Assembly (NCBI RefSeq): GCF_020229735.1 | Contig: NZ_CP083455.1 | Location: 1,329,001 to 1,393,000, forward strand | DNA length: 64,000 bases | Origin: Deinococcus taeanensis | GTDB lineage: Bacteria; Deinococcota; Deinococci; Deinococcales; Deinococcaceae | Direction of reading: 5' to 3' | Shown: piece after piece, positions 50,117 to 60,106 of the stretch | Position numbering within the stretch: position 1 is the first letter of the stretch | Layout: each line of letters starts with the position of its first letter | Program-made: the position numbers and the translations under genes | Notes under the pieces: model-generated | What the model was told of the DNA's origin: nothing | Seen by the model: only the letters and a program-made list of their open reading frames with translations | Database searches by the model: none

Positions 50117-50538
50117 GCGTACTCCGGGGCAGACGCCGCGGCGCGTTCAGGCGAAGGCGCCTGGCCAGAACAGCGCAGTTCATCGTACCGGGCGATCTTG
50201 TTGCGGATGGCCTCCAGGGCGCGCTTCATGTCCTCGAGCTGCCGCGCGACGTGCCGCTCGTGCGCCACCAGCAGGACGCGGCGCTGCGGAATGCTCGCGT
50301 CACCCTGGCGGAACAGCGCGGCGTAGTCGCGCAGGCCAGCCATGGGCATGCCGGTGCCCCGGAGGTAGATCAGGAAGGTCAGAAAGCGCAGTTCAACGTC
50401 ACTGTAGCGGCGCTCTCCGCTGCCTGTGCGCGGCACGCTGAGGAGCCCTTCGCGGTCGTAATAGCGCAGGGTGTGGGGGCTCACGCCGAGTCTCAGCGCG
50501 GCGTCCTGAATGGTCAGTGCGGTGGGTGGATCGGCCAT
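50113..50538 (-). CDS. MerR-family transcriptional regulator
   Basis: A 141-residue regulator with an N-terminal winged helix (TIQDAALRLGVSPHTLRYYDREGLL) and a coiled-coil dimer helix. No conserved Cys or metal-binding motif is seen (one Cys only, near the end), so it is more like the aldehyde-type (AdhR/NmlR) branch. The promoter is a MerR-type one with 19-nt spacer and a palindrome; the ATG is 6 nt after the -10, so the mRNA is leaderless. Starts an operon with a membrane protein and an aldo/keto reductase. Confidence 0.9.
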   Translation of the reverse strand: MADPPTALTIQDAALRLGVSPHTLRYYDREGLLSVPRTGSGERRYSDVELRFLTFLIYLRGTGMPMAGLRDYAALFRQGDASIPQRRVLLVAHERHVARQLEDMKRALEAIRNKIARYDELRCSGQAPSPERAAASAPEYA

Positions 50539-50544
50539 GGGCGC

Positions 50545-50575
50545 ACCGTACCCCTTCGAGCGCGCTCTAAGTCAA
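50545..50575 (-). promoter_or_regulatory. MerR-type promoter (19-nt spacer) with operator palindrome
   Basis: On the minus strand: TTGACT (50570-50575), 19-nt spacer, TACGGT (50545-50550). The spacer starts with TAGAGCGCGCTCGAA, with GAGCGCGCTC as the palindrome core. Over-long spacers are the hallmark of MerR-activated promoters. Confidence 0.8.
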
Positions 50576-50635
50576 GGGCCAGGAACCAGATGAAGCGCCG
50601 GTAAAGCCCTGCGCCCGCTGCCCATGCAGGACGCC

Positions 50636-51343
50636 TCAGGAGCAGCCCGTATCGAGCAGAAGCTTCGGGCGGAATTTCAGGCCATCTGCCGCCACCAGAT
50701 GAGCCGGCACGCCATTCACGTGCCGCATGGCCCGTTCCGGCGCCACGCCGTGCAGGTGCCCGTACACCACCAGATCCGGCCGGGCGTCGTCTATCACGCG
50801 GGTCAGTGCATTGCCCGGGTACGGCGGCGAGGCTGGCGGGTAATGCAGCATCAGAATCAGGTGATCACCGGGCCGCCGCACAGCTCGCGCCGCGTTCACG
50901 CTCAGCGCGAGGCGCTCGCCCTCACGGGCCAGCAGACGGTCATCCTCAGCACTCAGTGGTTCGTGTCCGGGCGTGACCCAGCCGCGTGAACCGCACACCA
51001 CCACGTTCCCCACCCGCACGGCGTCGTTCACCACAGCCAGCATGCCGGGCGGCAGGGCGGCGCGCAGCTTCGCGGCGGTCGGCCACCAGTAATCATGATT
51101 TCCTCGCAGCAGCACCTTGGTGCCGGGCAGCGCAGCCACCGGCGCCAGATCCTGCAGGGCGTCCGGGAGGCGCATGGCCCACGACAGGTCACCGGGCAGC
51201 AGAACCAGGTCCTCGTCGCGCACCGCGGCGCGCCACTCGTCAAAGATGGCCTGCGGGTGACCGGCCCACTGCGACCCGAAGACCGTCATGGGTTTCGGGG
51301 TGGTGAAGGCGAGGTGCAGGTCGGCGATGGCGTACACGCGCAT
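50636..51343 (-). CDS. metallophosphoesterase
   Basis: A 235-residue calcineurin-like phosphoesterase. Metal-binding motifs are DLHL (residues 8-11), GDLSWAM, GNHDYWW, HYPP and GHLHG. Its family (DR1281/YkuE-like) acts on phosphodiesters or phosphomonoesters, including cyclic nucleotides; the substrate is unknown. GGAGAGA ribosome site about 6 nt before the ATG. It lies after the tRNA-Pro terminator on the same strand. Confidence 0.9.
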
Positions 51344-51361
51344 GTTCTCTCCAGGGGTGAC

Positions 51362-51394
51362 AAAAGGCCCTCCCGCGCTTGGGGAGGGCCTTTT
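51362..51394 (-). terminator. terminator of the tRNA-Pro transcript
   Basis: Perfect 13-bp arms (51362-51374, 51382-51394) with A/T runs on both outer sides; on the minus strand it follows the tRNA and precedes the phosphoesterase gene. Confidence 0.88.
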
Positions 51395-51399
51395 GGCGA

Positions 51400-51477
<78 letters not shown>

Positions 51478-51646
51478 CTTCCGACCATCACCCGCACCGT
51501 CTGGCGGCAGGGCAGGGAGAAGTCTACGCGCGGCCCTCTGGGGTGTCAAGCGCGCTGCAATCTGCCGATCGCGCACCGCAGCGCCAGCTTTTCCGGAAGG
51601 GAGCCGCTGAACGTCAGCAGCCCGCGTCCTCGCCGGGTGCTGCGGC

Positions 51647-52222
51647 TCAGTCCTCCAGGTCGTCCGGCAGCTCATCGGGAAGGTCGGGAACGTCAGGCAG
51701 CTCCGCCACGAACGCCCGAATCACGGGCCAGATCACGCTCCCGGGATACCCGCGCCGCGCGAGAAACGAGAACGCACTGGCCTGCGGGTCCCTCTTGCGG
51801 GCAAACGACGACCAGCGCCGCGCGAGGAGGGCCTGAACGGCCTGCACCTCGTCATCCGGGTCACGGGCACTGACCGTGTCTCGGATCAGGTCCTCGCTCA
51901 CGCCGCGCCGTTTCAGGGTCTGCCGCACACGCATGGCGCCCACTCCGCGCCGCGCGCCCTCCACGCGGGCGACCTGCTCGTCGTTCTGGTACCCGAGCTC
52001 CTGCACGCGGGTCAGGATGTCCTCCACCAGGTCCAGGTCCGTGCTGCGCCGCTCCAGCCTTGCGCGGAGTTCCTGGGCGCTCAAGGCGCGCTGGCCCAGC
52101 GCGCGGAACGCATAGGCGAGCAGTGCGTCGCGTTCTTCCTGCGGGGTGCGGGGCGCGCGCGGCGGGGTGGGCGCGGCGTCCGGGCCGGTGCGGGCCTCCG
52201 GGCGGGGGCGTCGTCCTTTCAT
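51647..52222 (-). CDS. recX: RecX-family recombination regulator
   Basis: A 191-residue helical-repeat protein. N-terminal basic/proline-rich tail, then RecX repeats: [63 protein letters not shown]. RecX binds RecA filaments and limits RecA activity. ATG 52222 is chosen because a CATACT -10 (52230-52235, minus) ends 7 nt upstream; the longer frame overlaps that box. Divergent from rpsT; the two promoters are next to each other. Confidence 0.9.
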
Positions 52223-52239
52223 GCGGGTCAGTATGCCGC

Positions 52240-52715
<476 letters not shown>

Positions 52716-52723
52716 AGTCCCTC

Positions 52724-52763
52724 AGAACGCAGCGCGCCGGACCAGTCCGGCGCGCTGCGTTCT
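52724..52763 (+). terminator. rpsT terminator
   Basis: Perfect 19-bp arms (52724-52742, 52745-52763), with a 2-nt centre. Confidence 0.9.
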
Positions 52764-53197
52764 GGTTCAGGGTGGGCCGCCGTAGTACAGGGGCGCGCCG
52801 AGCGAACCCAGCGACCTTAGCAGCCCTGAACCTCAGACCCTGCCAGTGGAGGTCATGAGACGGGTTGAGGCTGAAATCCCCCGCCTCCGTGCCGGATCAG
52901 GGGGGCTTGGCAACAGGTACAGCGGCCTGCATGCCCGCGTGGATTCAGGCTGCGCAGCGCACCCACACGCGTTCTGTGCCCGGTTCTCAGGAACAGGCAG
53001 TGTCCAACTGTGCGGACGCGTTCAGGCTCCGCGGGCCGTCCTCTCAGGGCTGGAGCCGGGCACGCGTCGCAGCCTGAGGCAGGTGGCATGGCCGTCCGCC
53101 AGCCGGGGGTCGTTGCTGAAGAGCCCTGAGAGGAGGCGCAGGCTGAGTGGAGCAGCGCGTGACTTCAGGCCGTGGCGTAGTACTCACGCGCCGTTGG
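52764..53197. other. 430-bp gene-poor stretch
   Basis: No gene can be supported between the rpsT terminator and glmM. Short open frames exist on both strands but none has a recognisable motif, ribosome site or -10. Internally it contains several copies of a loosely similar CAGGCTG(C/G)GC-type word, and could be the decayed remains of a gene. No tRNA or hairpin terminator seen. Confidence 0.5.
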
Positions 53198-54529
<1,332 letters not shown>

Positions 54530-54606
54530 GGTGGCGCCCATGATACGCGGCGGGCGCGGCTGAGCCTCCGTGCAACCCCGGCGGCGCCGGTCGCGTACTG
54601 TGAGGC

Positions 54607-54849
54607 ATGAGTGGATTCTCTGTCGGATCGTTCTCGTTCAGTCGCAGCGGCCACGGTCACCGTGGAGGGGTGTTCGGGCACCGGAGCCATTCGTCGTTCA
54701 GCCATGGGCATCACCGCACGCAGTACGGGCATGGCGGGCACTACCGTCAGGTGAGGCGCCGCTCCCCACTGGGGTGCATGGGCGTGTTCGTGGTGGGAGC
54801 TGTGGCTGCCGGGGGGAGTCTGGCGGGCCTGATCACGCTGCTGAGCTGA
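54607..54849 (+). CDS. small His-rich membrane-anchored protein
   Basis: An 80-residue protein. Residues 1-45 are rich in His, Gly, Ser and Arg with many His pairs (GHGHRGGVFGHRSHSS, SHGHHRTQYGHGGHY); residues 54-78 form one membrane helix (LGCMGVFVVGAVAAGG). This looks like a metal-binding or sticky cytoplasmic/periplasmic tail on a membrane anchor. A TACTGT -10 (54596-54601) ends 5 nt before the ATG, so the mRNA is leaderless. The stop overlaps the next start (TGATG), so it is coupled to the kinase-like gene. Confidence 0.8.
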   Translation: MSGFSVGSFSFSRSGHGHRGGVFGHRSHSSFSHGHHRTQYGHGGHYRQVRRRSPLGCMGVFVVGAVAAGGSLAGLITLLS

Positions 54850-55865
54850 TGCCGCTGGGGGCGTGGCTGCGTGACGTGGCGCGCGCCGGGACGGGTGAGG
54901 TGGCCGTGGACGCCCGCGTGTGGCCGCGGCGGCTGCGCCGGGCGTTTCCGGGGTCGCAGCTGCGGGAGGCCTGGGTGGGTGAGGGGGCCGCGTTTGCGCG
55001 CTACGCAAGCCGAAGGGGGCCGCTGTTCCTGAAGTACCTGCCGGCCGGGTGGCGCGACGCGCGGGCCGCCGAGCGGCTGGACCGGGAGGCCGCGTACCTG
55101 CGCACGCTCGCCCCCCTGTCGCCGGTGCCGTACGCGCCGCTGCTGCACGCCGCGGCGGACCCGGCCCGGCCGCTGGCACACCTGCTGACCCGGGACCTGA
55201 CGGACGAAACGACCGGCTGGGGCTTTTTCCGGTCAGATGAGGAACGGGAAGAAGGCCTGCGGGATGTGGTGCGTCTGCTGGCGCAGCTGCACGCGTTCTG
55301 GGCCGGGCCGGGGCAGCGGCACCTGGGACCCGAGTGGGAGTGGCGGCCGGACCGGGCCACGCGCCGCGCCGCGGTCCTGGGCGCCGACCCGGCCCTGGTC
55401 CGGTTCCCGGATCAGGTTCAGGCTGCGGTGCAACTGGCCGCAGAGGCGCTGCCCGGCCTGCTGCGTGACGCCCCGGTGTGGACGCTGGTGCACGGAGACA
55501 TTCACGCCGGGCAGGTGCTGTGGCGCCGTGACGGGAACGGCGCCGTGCTGATTGATTACGGTCAGGTGCATGCGAGCGTGCCGGGCGAGGACCTCGCCCA
55601 CCTGCTGGCGCTGCGGCTGGGGGTGGAGGAGCGGCGCCGTCTGGGCGGGGATCTGCGCGCCACGTACCACGCCGCCCTGAGGGACGCTGGTCTGTGTTTC
55701 AGCCCGGGTGAGCTGGCGGCTCAGGAACGGGCGGGCCTGGCCCTGAACGTGCTGTCCACGGCGCGGCAGGCGCTGCGGCGCGGCACGCCGGGCGTGCTGG
55801 GGGCGCTGGACGCCGCCGCTCAGGTCTGGCTGGAGGCGGACGCTGCCCAGGCCCACTGCACCTGA
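54849..55865 (+). CDS. APH/fructosamine-kinase-like phosphotransferase
   Basis: A 338-residue protein of the aminoglycoside phosphotransferase/choline-kinase superfamily. The catalytic loop is LVHGDIHAGQVLW (usually HGDLHxxN; here Asn is Gln) and the metal Asp is in VLIDYGQ. N-terminal lobe FLKYLPAGWRDARA with the ATP-lysine. It may phosphorylate a small molecule, but the Asn-to-Gln change makes the activity uncertain. ATG overlaps the His-rich gene stop. Its 3' end overlaps the convergent YcaQ-type gene by 46 bases. Confidence 0.85.
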   Translation: MPLGAWLRDVARAGTGEVAVDARVWPRRLRRAFPGSQLREAWVGEGAAFARYASRRGPLFLKYLPAGWRDARAAERLDREAAYLRTLAPLSPVPYAPLLHAAADPARPLAHLLTRDLTDETTGWGFFRSDEEREEGLRDVVRLLAQLHAFWAGPGQRHLGPEWEWRPDRATRRAAVLGADPALVRFPDQVQAAVQLAAEALPGLLRDAPVWTLVHGDIHAGQVLWRRDGNGAVLIDYGQVHASVPGEDLAHLLALRLGVEERRRLGGDLRATYHAALRDAGLCFSPGELAAQERAGLALNVLSTARQALRRGTPGVLGALDAAAQVWLEADAAQAHCT

Positions 55866-56953
55866 TCGGCGCTCAGGAACACCCGGTACCGCTCCAGTTC
55901 CCGCTCCAGTGCGCCTGTAAACCGCGCGGTGATGCGGCCTCCGGGCCGCAGCCCGACGTGCGCCTGCAGCGTTCCGTGGTGCACGCTCATGGTCACCCAG
56001 CCCACCGCACGCTCCGCCCGGAAGAGCGGCAGCGCGTAGTACCCCATGGTGCGGCGCGCGGGCGGCGTGTACGCCTCGAAACGGTACGCCCAGCCATGCA
56101 GGTGCTCGAATCTCCGGCGGTCCCAGACCAACGGGTCAAAGGGATTCACGATCCGCACCCCACGGGGCACCGGCAGGCTGTCCAGGGCCCAGTCGGCAGG
56201 CCATACGTACCGCACCCCCTCCACCTGCGCGCCCCGGAGGTCCTCCCGAACCGCAGCGCGGAATGCGGCCCGCAATCTGGGCCGCAGGTGCGGCAGGCCG
56301 TACCTGGACAGGCCGACCAGATACCCCAGGCTGGCTTCGGGCAGCGGGCCGTACAGGGCGGCCAGCAGGTGCACCACGCCACGCACCCTTTCCGGGTCCG
56401 GCAGAGGTGCCTGCCGGTACTGGTCGAGGTGCGGCGCGGGGCCGTACACGCGCACCCCGGCTTCCCGCCGGACGACACGCGCCTCACCGCGGTAATGCAG
56501 GGCGTCCAGGACGCGGGTGGTGGCGTTGCTCTGGCCGCCCCAGGCGTTCACGACGCGCGTCTGTCCCAGCGCGGCCGTGACGTCCCGCGGGTGCAGTTCG
56601 CCCCGCTCGCGCAGCAGGTCGCGCACACGGGCCAGCAGCTGCGGGTGGTCACGCTCCGCGCGGGTGGCCGTGACGCGCGGGTGCAGCAACCTCTGAACGC
56701 CGCGCGTCACGAAGCCGTAGTTGGGAATCACGTCCTCCTCGGCGTCCAGCGTGGGGTACAGGCGTTCCAGGTCTCCGGCGCGGTACCCGCGGACGCGGGC
56801 CAGCAGGGCGAGGTCCTGCGCGCGGGCCGGCGCGCGAATGGGGTCGGCCTGCACGAAGCCCATGCGGTTCAGGGCGGCCTGCACGGACCGTTCGGGGATC
56901 AGGGTCCGGTACGCGGCGGCGCGCAGGGCGGCCAGGGTGGGATCGGGCGTCAC
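55820..56953 (-). CDS. YcaQ/AlkX-type DNA glycosylase (winged-helix family)
   Basis: A 377-residue protein of the HTH_42/YcaQ superfamily, which includes DNA crosslink glycosylases. The catalytic region is FVQADPIRAPARAQDLALL, with Q-A-D matching the Q-x-D signature reported for YcaQ (AZL-type enzymes use Q-x-Q). Three winged-helix-like domains, then PFDPLVWDRRRFEHLHGW and YYALPLFRAERAVGW, follow. GTG 56953 is chosen because TACGCT (56961-56966, minus) lies 7 nt upstream; the longer GTG frame start at 56977 is upstream of it. Confidence 0.85.
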   Translation of the reverse strand: MTPDPTLAALRAAAYRTLIPERSVQAALNRMGFVQADPIRAPARAQDLALLARVRGYRAGDLERLYPTLDAEEDVIPNYGFVTRGVQRLLHPRVTATRAERDHPQLLARVRDLLRERGELHPRDVTAALGQTRVVNAWGGQSNATTRVLDALHYRGEARVVRREAGVRVYGPAPHLDQYRQAPLPDPERVRGVVHLLAALYGPLPEASLGYLVGLSRYGLPHLRPRLRAAFRAAVREDLRGAQVEGVRYVWPADWALDSLPVPRGVRIVNPFDPLVWDRRRFEHLHGWAYRFEAYTPPARRTMGYYALPLFRAERAVGWVTMSVHHGTLQAHVGLRPGGRITARFTGALERELERYRVFLSADQVQWAWAASASSQT

Positions 56954-56977
56954 GGCGCGCAGCGTAGCAGGCGCCAC

Positions 56978-57022
56978 ACATGACAGGAGAGGCGCGCCAG
57001 CAGCGCGCCTCTCCTGTCATGT
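56978..57022. terminator. hairpin downstream of the ferritin-like gene
   Basis: Perfect 20-bp arms (56978-56997, 57003-57022) with a CAGCA loop. It lies between the ferritin-like gene stop and the YcaQ-type start on the same strand; no T run, so it may be a processing or weakly terminating hairpin. Confidence 0.75.
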
Positions 57023-57035
57023 GGCCCCGGCCGGT

Positions 57036-57962
57036 TTACTTGATGGTGCCGTTCAGACCGTTCGGGTAGAACCCGCCCTTGCTGGCGTTCGGCGCGAGGT
57101 ACACGATGTTCAGCACCTCGCGTGTGGTGCGTGGGTAGGCCACGCCGTTGCGGTCGGCCGGCGCGAAGACGGCCATGCCGTTGGCGTCCGTGAGGCCCTG
57201 GTCCTTCATGCCGCCCACCTTGCCGCGCAAGGCGCTGATGGCCTGCACGACCTGGCCCACGTACAGGCCGGCAGCGGCACTCACCTGACGCTGCTGGAAC
57301 AGCATGGAGCGGATGGCGCCGCCGTGGTACGCCTCGACGGCCAGAATGCCGGCTGCGGCCTGCAGGTACGCGGGGTTGGTGATCAGCGTGGCGGCGCCGT
57401 TGTAGGCCGTGACGCCCACGTCTTCAAAGATGAACGCGCCGTGCAGGAAGAACAGGTCGTTCGCGAAGGGGTTGAAACCGTCGATCTTCCCGCCGGACGC
57501 GGCCTGCCCGGCGGCGCGGAACGCACCGTTCAGGTCGATGACGGGGCGGGGCGCGGCGCCCTTGCCGAGCGCGCCGTACAGGAACTTCACGTGCGAGAGT
57601 TCATCTTCGGCGATATCGCGGGCGAGCGCCTGCACATTCGCGTCCTTGAACTGCATGCCGCGGTCCTGGTCGAGGCTGGCGGGCAGGATGATATCCGCGC
57701 CCCCACCGATGCGGCGCAGTTCCTTGATGCGGCCCACGGCAGCCAGGTAGAAGGCGGCTTCGAGGTACTCCAGGTTCAGGGCGAAGTTCAGGACGTCCCC
57801 GTCGATGTTCTTGGCGGGAATGGCGGCGGCGGTGCCGGCGAGGCCCATTGCGGCGGCGCCCAGGCCGAGCTTGCCGAGGAATCCGAGGGCGCCGCGGCGG
57901 TTCATGGCGCTGTCGTTGGTGGCGTCGGCGAGAATCTGCTGTTCGGTGGTGTCGTGGGTCAT
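57036..57962 (-). CDS. Tat-exported ferritin-like (desiccation-associated type) protein
   Basis: A 308-residue protein. The start MTHDTT has a CAGGAG ribosome site. A twin-arginine signal ([16 protein letters not shown], Arg22-Arg23, then [12 protein letters not shown]) gives export by Tat. The mature domain is Ferritin_2-like: [29 protein letters not shown], and [13 protein letters not shown], with Glu/His residues set for a di-iron helix bundle. Related to plant PCC13-62 desiccation proteins; role in desiccation tolerance is inference. Confidence 0.9.
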   Translation of the reverse strand: MTHDTTEQQILADATNDSAMNRRGALGFLGKLGLGAAAMGLAGTAAAIPAKNIDGDVLNFALNLEYLEAAFYLAAVGRIKELRRIGGGADIILPASLDQDRGMQFKDANVQALARDIAEDELSHVKFLYGALGKGAAPRPVIDLNGAFRAAGQAASGGKIDGFNPFANDLFFLHGAFIFEDVGVTAYNGAATLITNPAYLQAAAGILAVEAYHGGAIRSMLFQQRQVSAAAGLYVGQVVQAISALRGKVGGMKDQGLTDANGMAVFAPADRNGVAYPRTTREVLNIVYLAPNASKGGFYPNGLNGTIK

Positions 57963-58160
57963 GGCGTTCTCCTGGGAATGGTCAGCCCGTGGACCGCGCC
58001 GTGGGCGGGTCCTGATGGGGGTGGGGGCGTCTGCCACGGCCGTGTGTGCGGCGGGCACTTCTGTTGACACTCAGCCTTATGCAGGTGTGCACCCGGTTGG
58101 ATCACCGGGTCTGCGAGCATGAAGGGCACATGAAGACCGGTGCGCCGCTACAGTGAACGC

Positions 58161-58499
58161 ATGAGCGTCCAGCCCACCCTGTTCGAACGCATCATTGCCC
58201 GGGAACTCCCGAGCGAGATCGTGTACGAGGATGAACGGTTCATCGCCATCCGCGACATCGCGCCGCGCGCGCCCATTCATCTGCTCGTGATCCCCAAGGT
58301 GGTCACGCACCGCATGGACGACCTCACGGACCCGGTTGTTCTGGGGGAGCTGTGGCTCACCGCCATGAAGATCGCCCGGCAGCATGCCGAGGATTACCGT
58401 CTGGTGGTGAACTGCGGCCCTGGCGGCGGCCAGGTTGTCTTTCACACGCATATTCATGTGCTGGCCGGCTGGGCGAACGGTCCGGACAGTCACACGTGA
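58161..58499 (+). CDS. HIT-family nucleotide hydrolase (HinT-like)
   Basis: A 112-residue histidine-triad protein. The triad H95-T-H97-I-H99 in [12 protein letters not shown] and the N-terminal [20 protein letters not shown] match HinT-like purine nucleoside phosphoramidases. -10 box TACAGT (58149-58154) ends 6 nt before ATG 58161, so leaderless; the upstream ORF start is not supported. Stop overlaps the following HAD gene start. Confidence 0.94.
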   Translation: MSVQPTLFERIIARELPSEIVYEDERFIAIRDIAPRAPIHLLVIPKVVTHRMDDLTDPVVLGELWLTAMKIARQHAEDYRLVVNCGPGGGQVVFHTHIHVLAGWANGPDSHT

Positions 58500-59182
58500 T
58501 GACCCGCGAGTTCGACGCGGTGCTGTTTGACCTCGACGGGGTGCTGGTGGACAGCGAGGCCCTGGCCGAAGCGGTGTGGATGCGAACCCTGGCGGAGCAC
58601 GGCCTTCCTCTCGCTGTAAACGAGTTCTCGCATCTGGCGGTGGGACAGACCTTTGCGAACGTGCTGCTGCGCCTTCAGGATCTGCACGGCTGGACGGCCA
58701 GCGACGCGTTCCTGCCCATCCTGGAAGAGCGCTTCAATGCCGCGTTTGATACTCTCTCGGCCATTGACAACGCGCGTGAGACGCTGGAGGGCCTGAAACG
58801 GGCCGGCATTCCATTCGCAGTGGCGAGTAACAGTGAACGCGGGCGCCTGCACCTCAAGCTGCGCACGGCCGGCCTGAGCACGCTGGTCGGGGAACACGCC
58901 TACGATCCGTCGTGGGTGGGCGGACGGGGCAAGCCTCTGCCGGACCTGTACGTGTTCGCCGCGCAGCGGCTGGGTGTGGACATCCGGCGGTGCGTGGTCG
59001 TGGAGGACTCCGCTCCGGGCGCCACGGCCGGCATCCGGGCAGGCGCGGCCGTGTACGGACTGCTGGCCGCTGGCCACGTGCATCCGGACGGAGAGGCACA
59101 ACTCCGGTTGGTGGGCGCAGCGAGGGTGCTGTGGTCGCACCGCGAGTTGCAGGGTGCACTCGGCCTGAACCCACCAGTCTGA
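58499..59182 (+). CDS. HAD-superfamily phosphatase/phosphoglucomutase-like
   Basis: A 227-residue haloacid-dehalogenase-type enzyme. Motif [14 protein letters not shown] (Asp11 nucleophile, Asp13), motif II VASNSER, motif III lysine in [11 protein letters not shown], motif [12 protein letters not shown]. The cap domain between residues 20 and 85 is of the beta-phosphoglucomutase type. Substrate: sugar phosphate likely. ATG 58499 overlaps the HIT stop codon, giving coupled translation. Confidence 0.92.
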   Translation: MTREFDAVLFDLDGVLVDSEALAEAVWMRTLAEHGLPLAVNEFSHLAVGQTFANVLLRLQDLHGWTASDAFLPILEERFNAAFDTLSAIDNARETLEGLKRAGIPFAVASNSERGRLHLKLRTAGLSTLVGEHAYDPSWVGGRGKPLPDLYVFAAQRLGVDIRRCVVVEDSAPGATAGIRAGAAVYGLLAAGHVHPDGEAQLRLVGAARVLWSHRELQGALGLNPPV

Positions 59183-59220
59183 GTGAAGGTGAATTGGCAG
59201 TCGTGCTGCCTTCTGTGTAC

Positions 59221-59255
59221 TTGACTTGAAAGTCTACATATGTTGCTATTGGTGC
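59221..59255 (+). promoter_or_regulatory. PadR gene promoter with ACATATGT palindrome
   Basis: TTGACT (59221-59226), 18-nt spacer, GCTATT (59245-59250), then the ATG 5 nt on. The perfect palindrome ACATATGT (59237-59244) lies in the spacer and resembles the ATGT/ACAT half-sites of PadR operators. Confidence 0.6.
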
Positions 59256-59561
59256 ATGCCGCGCGCCCCCAACACCAGCCCCCACACCAGGACCGTCCTT
59301 GGTGCCCTCCAGAGCACCTACCCCCAGCACAGCTACGGCTACGACCTCAGCAAAAGCACCGGCCTGAAAAGCGGCACCCTCTACCCCATCCTTCAGCGTC
59401 TCCATGAACAGGGATACCTCGACGCCCAGTGGGAGGAGTCCCCGCACCCCGGGCGCCCCCCCCGGCACACCTACCGCCTCACCCACGCCGGCCTGCAGCT
59501 CGCCCGCGAACGCCAGGGCACCCTCACCCCCTCCATCCGCACGCCAGGAGCGCTTACATGA
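59256..59561 (+). CDS. PadR-family transcriptional regulator
   Basis: A 101-residue regulator with the PadR winged helix: RTVLGALQSTYPQHSYGYDLSKSTGLKSGTLYPILQRLHEQGYL is its extent, with the GxLYPxLxRL signature and YRLTHAGLQLARER wing. It is short (no long C-terminal dimer helix), so it belongs to PadR subfamily 2. The ATG at 59256 is set by the promoter; an earlier TTG is unlikely. First of three overlapping genes; the other two encode membrane proteins. Confidence 0.92.
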   Translation: MPRAPNTSPHTRTVLGALQSTYPQHSYGYDLSKSTGLKSGTLYPILQRLHEQGYLDAQWEESPHPGRPPRHTYRLTHAGLQLARERQGTLTPSIRTPGALT

Positions 59562-60106
59562 CCCCAGACGAATGGACCGCCGGCATTCACAACGAGGCCG
59601 ACAGCGTGAACGACCTCACCTGGGCACAGGACACCAGAGCCCACCTGCACCGGCAGCGCCGCGCCCGCACCGCTCTGAGCACCCTCCTGGTTGCAGGCGG
59701 CAGTCTCGGTGCGAGTGCCGCCGTCACGCTAGGCACCCTGTGGGACGTCCTGTCCCGTGAAGCGGAACGTAACGACGTGAGTACGTTCACCTTCCTGACC
59801 TGGAACGCCCTGGGCAACCCACAGCCTGTGACCACCATCATCAACAGCGCTGACCCTCAGCTGCCCACCACCGCCCTTCTGCTGGCCCTGTTCATGCTGG
59901 CTGCCGTCGCCACCCGCCTGCACGTTCCGCGGTGGCTCACACTCCTGAGCGCCGCTCTGGGTACCCTCACCATCAGTACCCTGGCCCAGCTCGTCCTGCC
60001 GAATTTCGCAGGCTTCCCCGCCTTTCCCCTGACTGCAGCGCTGGGCGTCGCCACACTCGGCATCCTGCTTGGCCTGCCCTTCAGGCACTCCCGGAGGCCG
60101 GCATGA
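59558..60106 (+). CDS. membrane protein A of the PadR operon
   Basis: A 182-residue protein. The first 25 residues carry MTPDEWTAGIHNEADSVNDL, closely similar to the start of the next protein. Four predicted membrane helices follow (about 41-59, 101-118, 126-144, 155-171). Starts by ATGA overlap with PadR. Family not recognised. The arrangement (PadR plus small polytopic proteins) is typical of lipid- or drug-responsive operons, but no function can be assigned. Confidence 0.85.
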   Translation: MTPDEWTAGIHNEADSVNDLTWAQDTRAHLHRQRRARTALSTLLVAGGSLGASAAVTLGTLWDVLSREAERNDVSTFTFLTWNALGNPQPVTTIINSADPQLPTTALLLALFMLAAVATRLHVPRWLTLLSAALGTLTISTLAQLVLPNFAGFPAFPLTAALGVATLGILLGLPFRHSRRPA

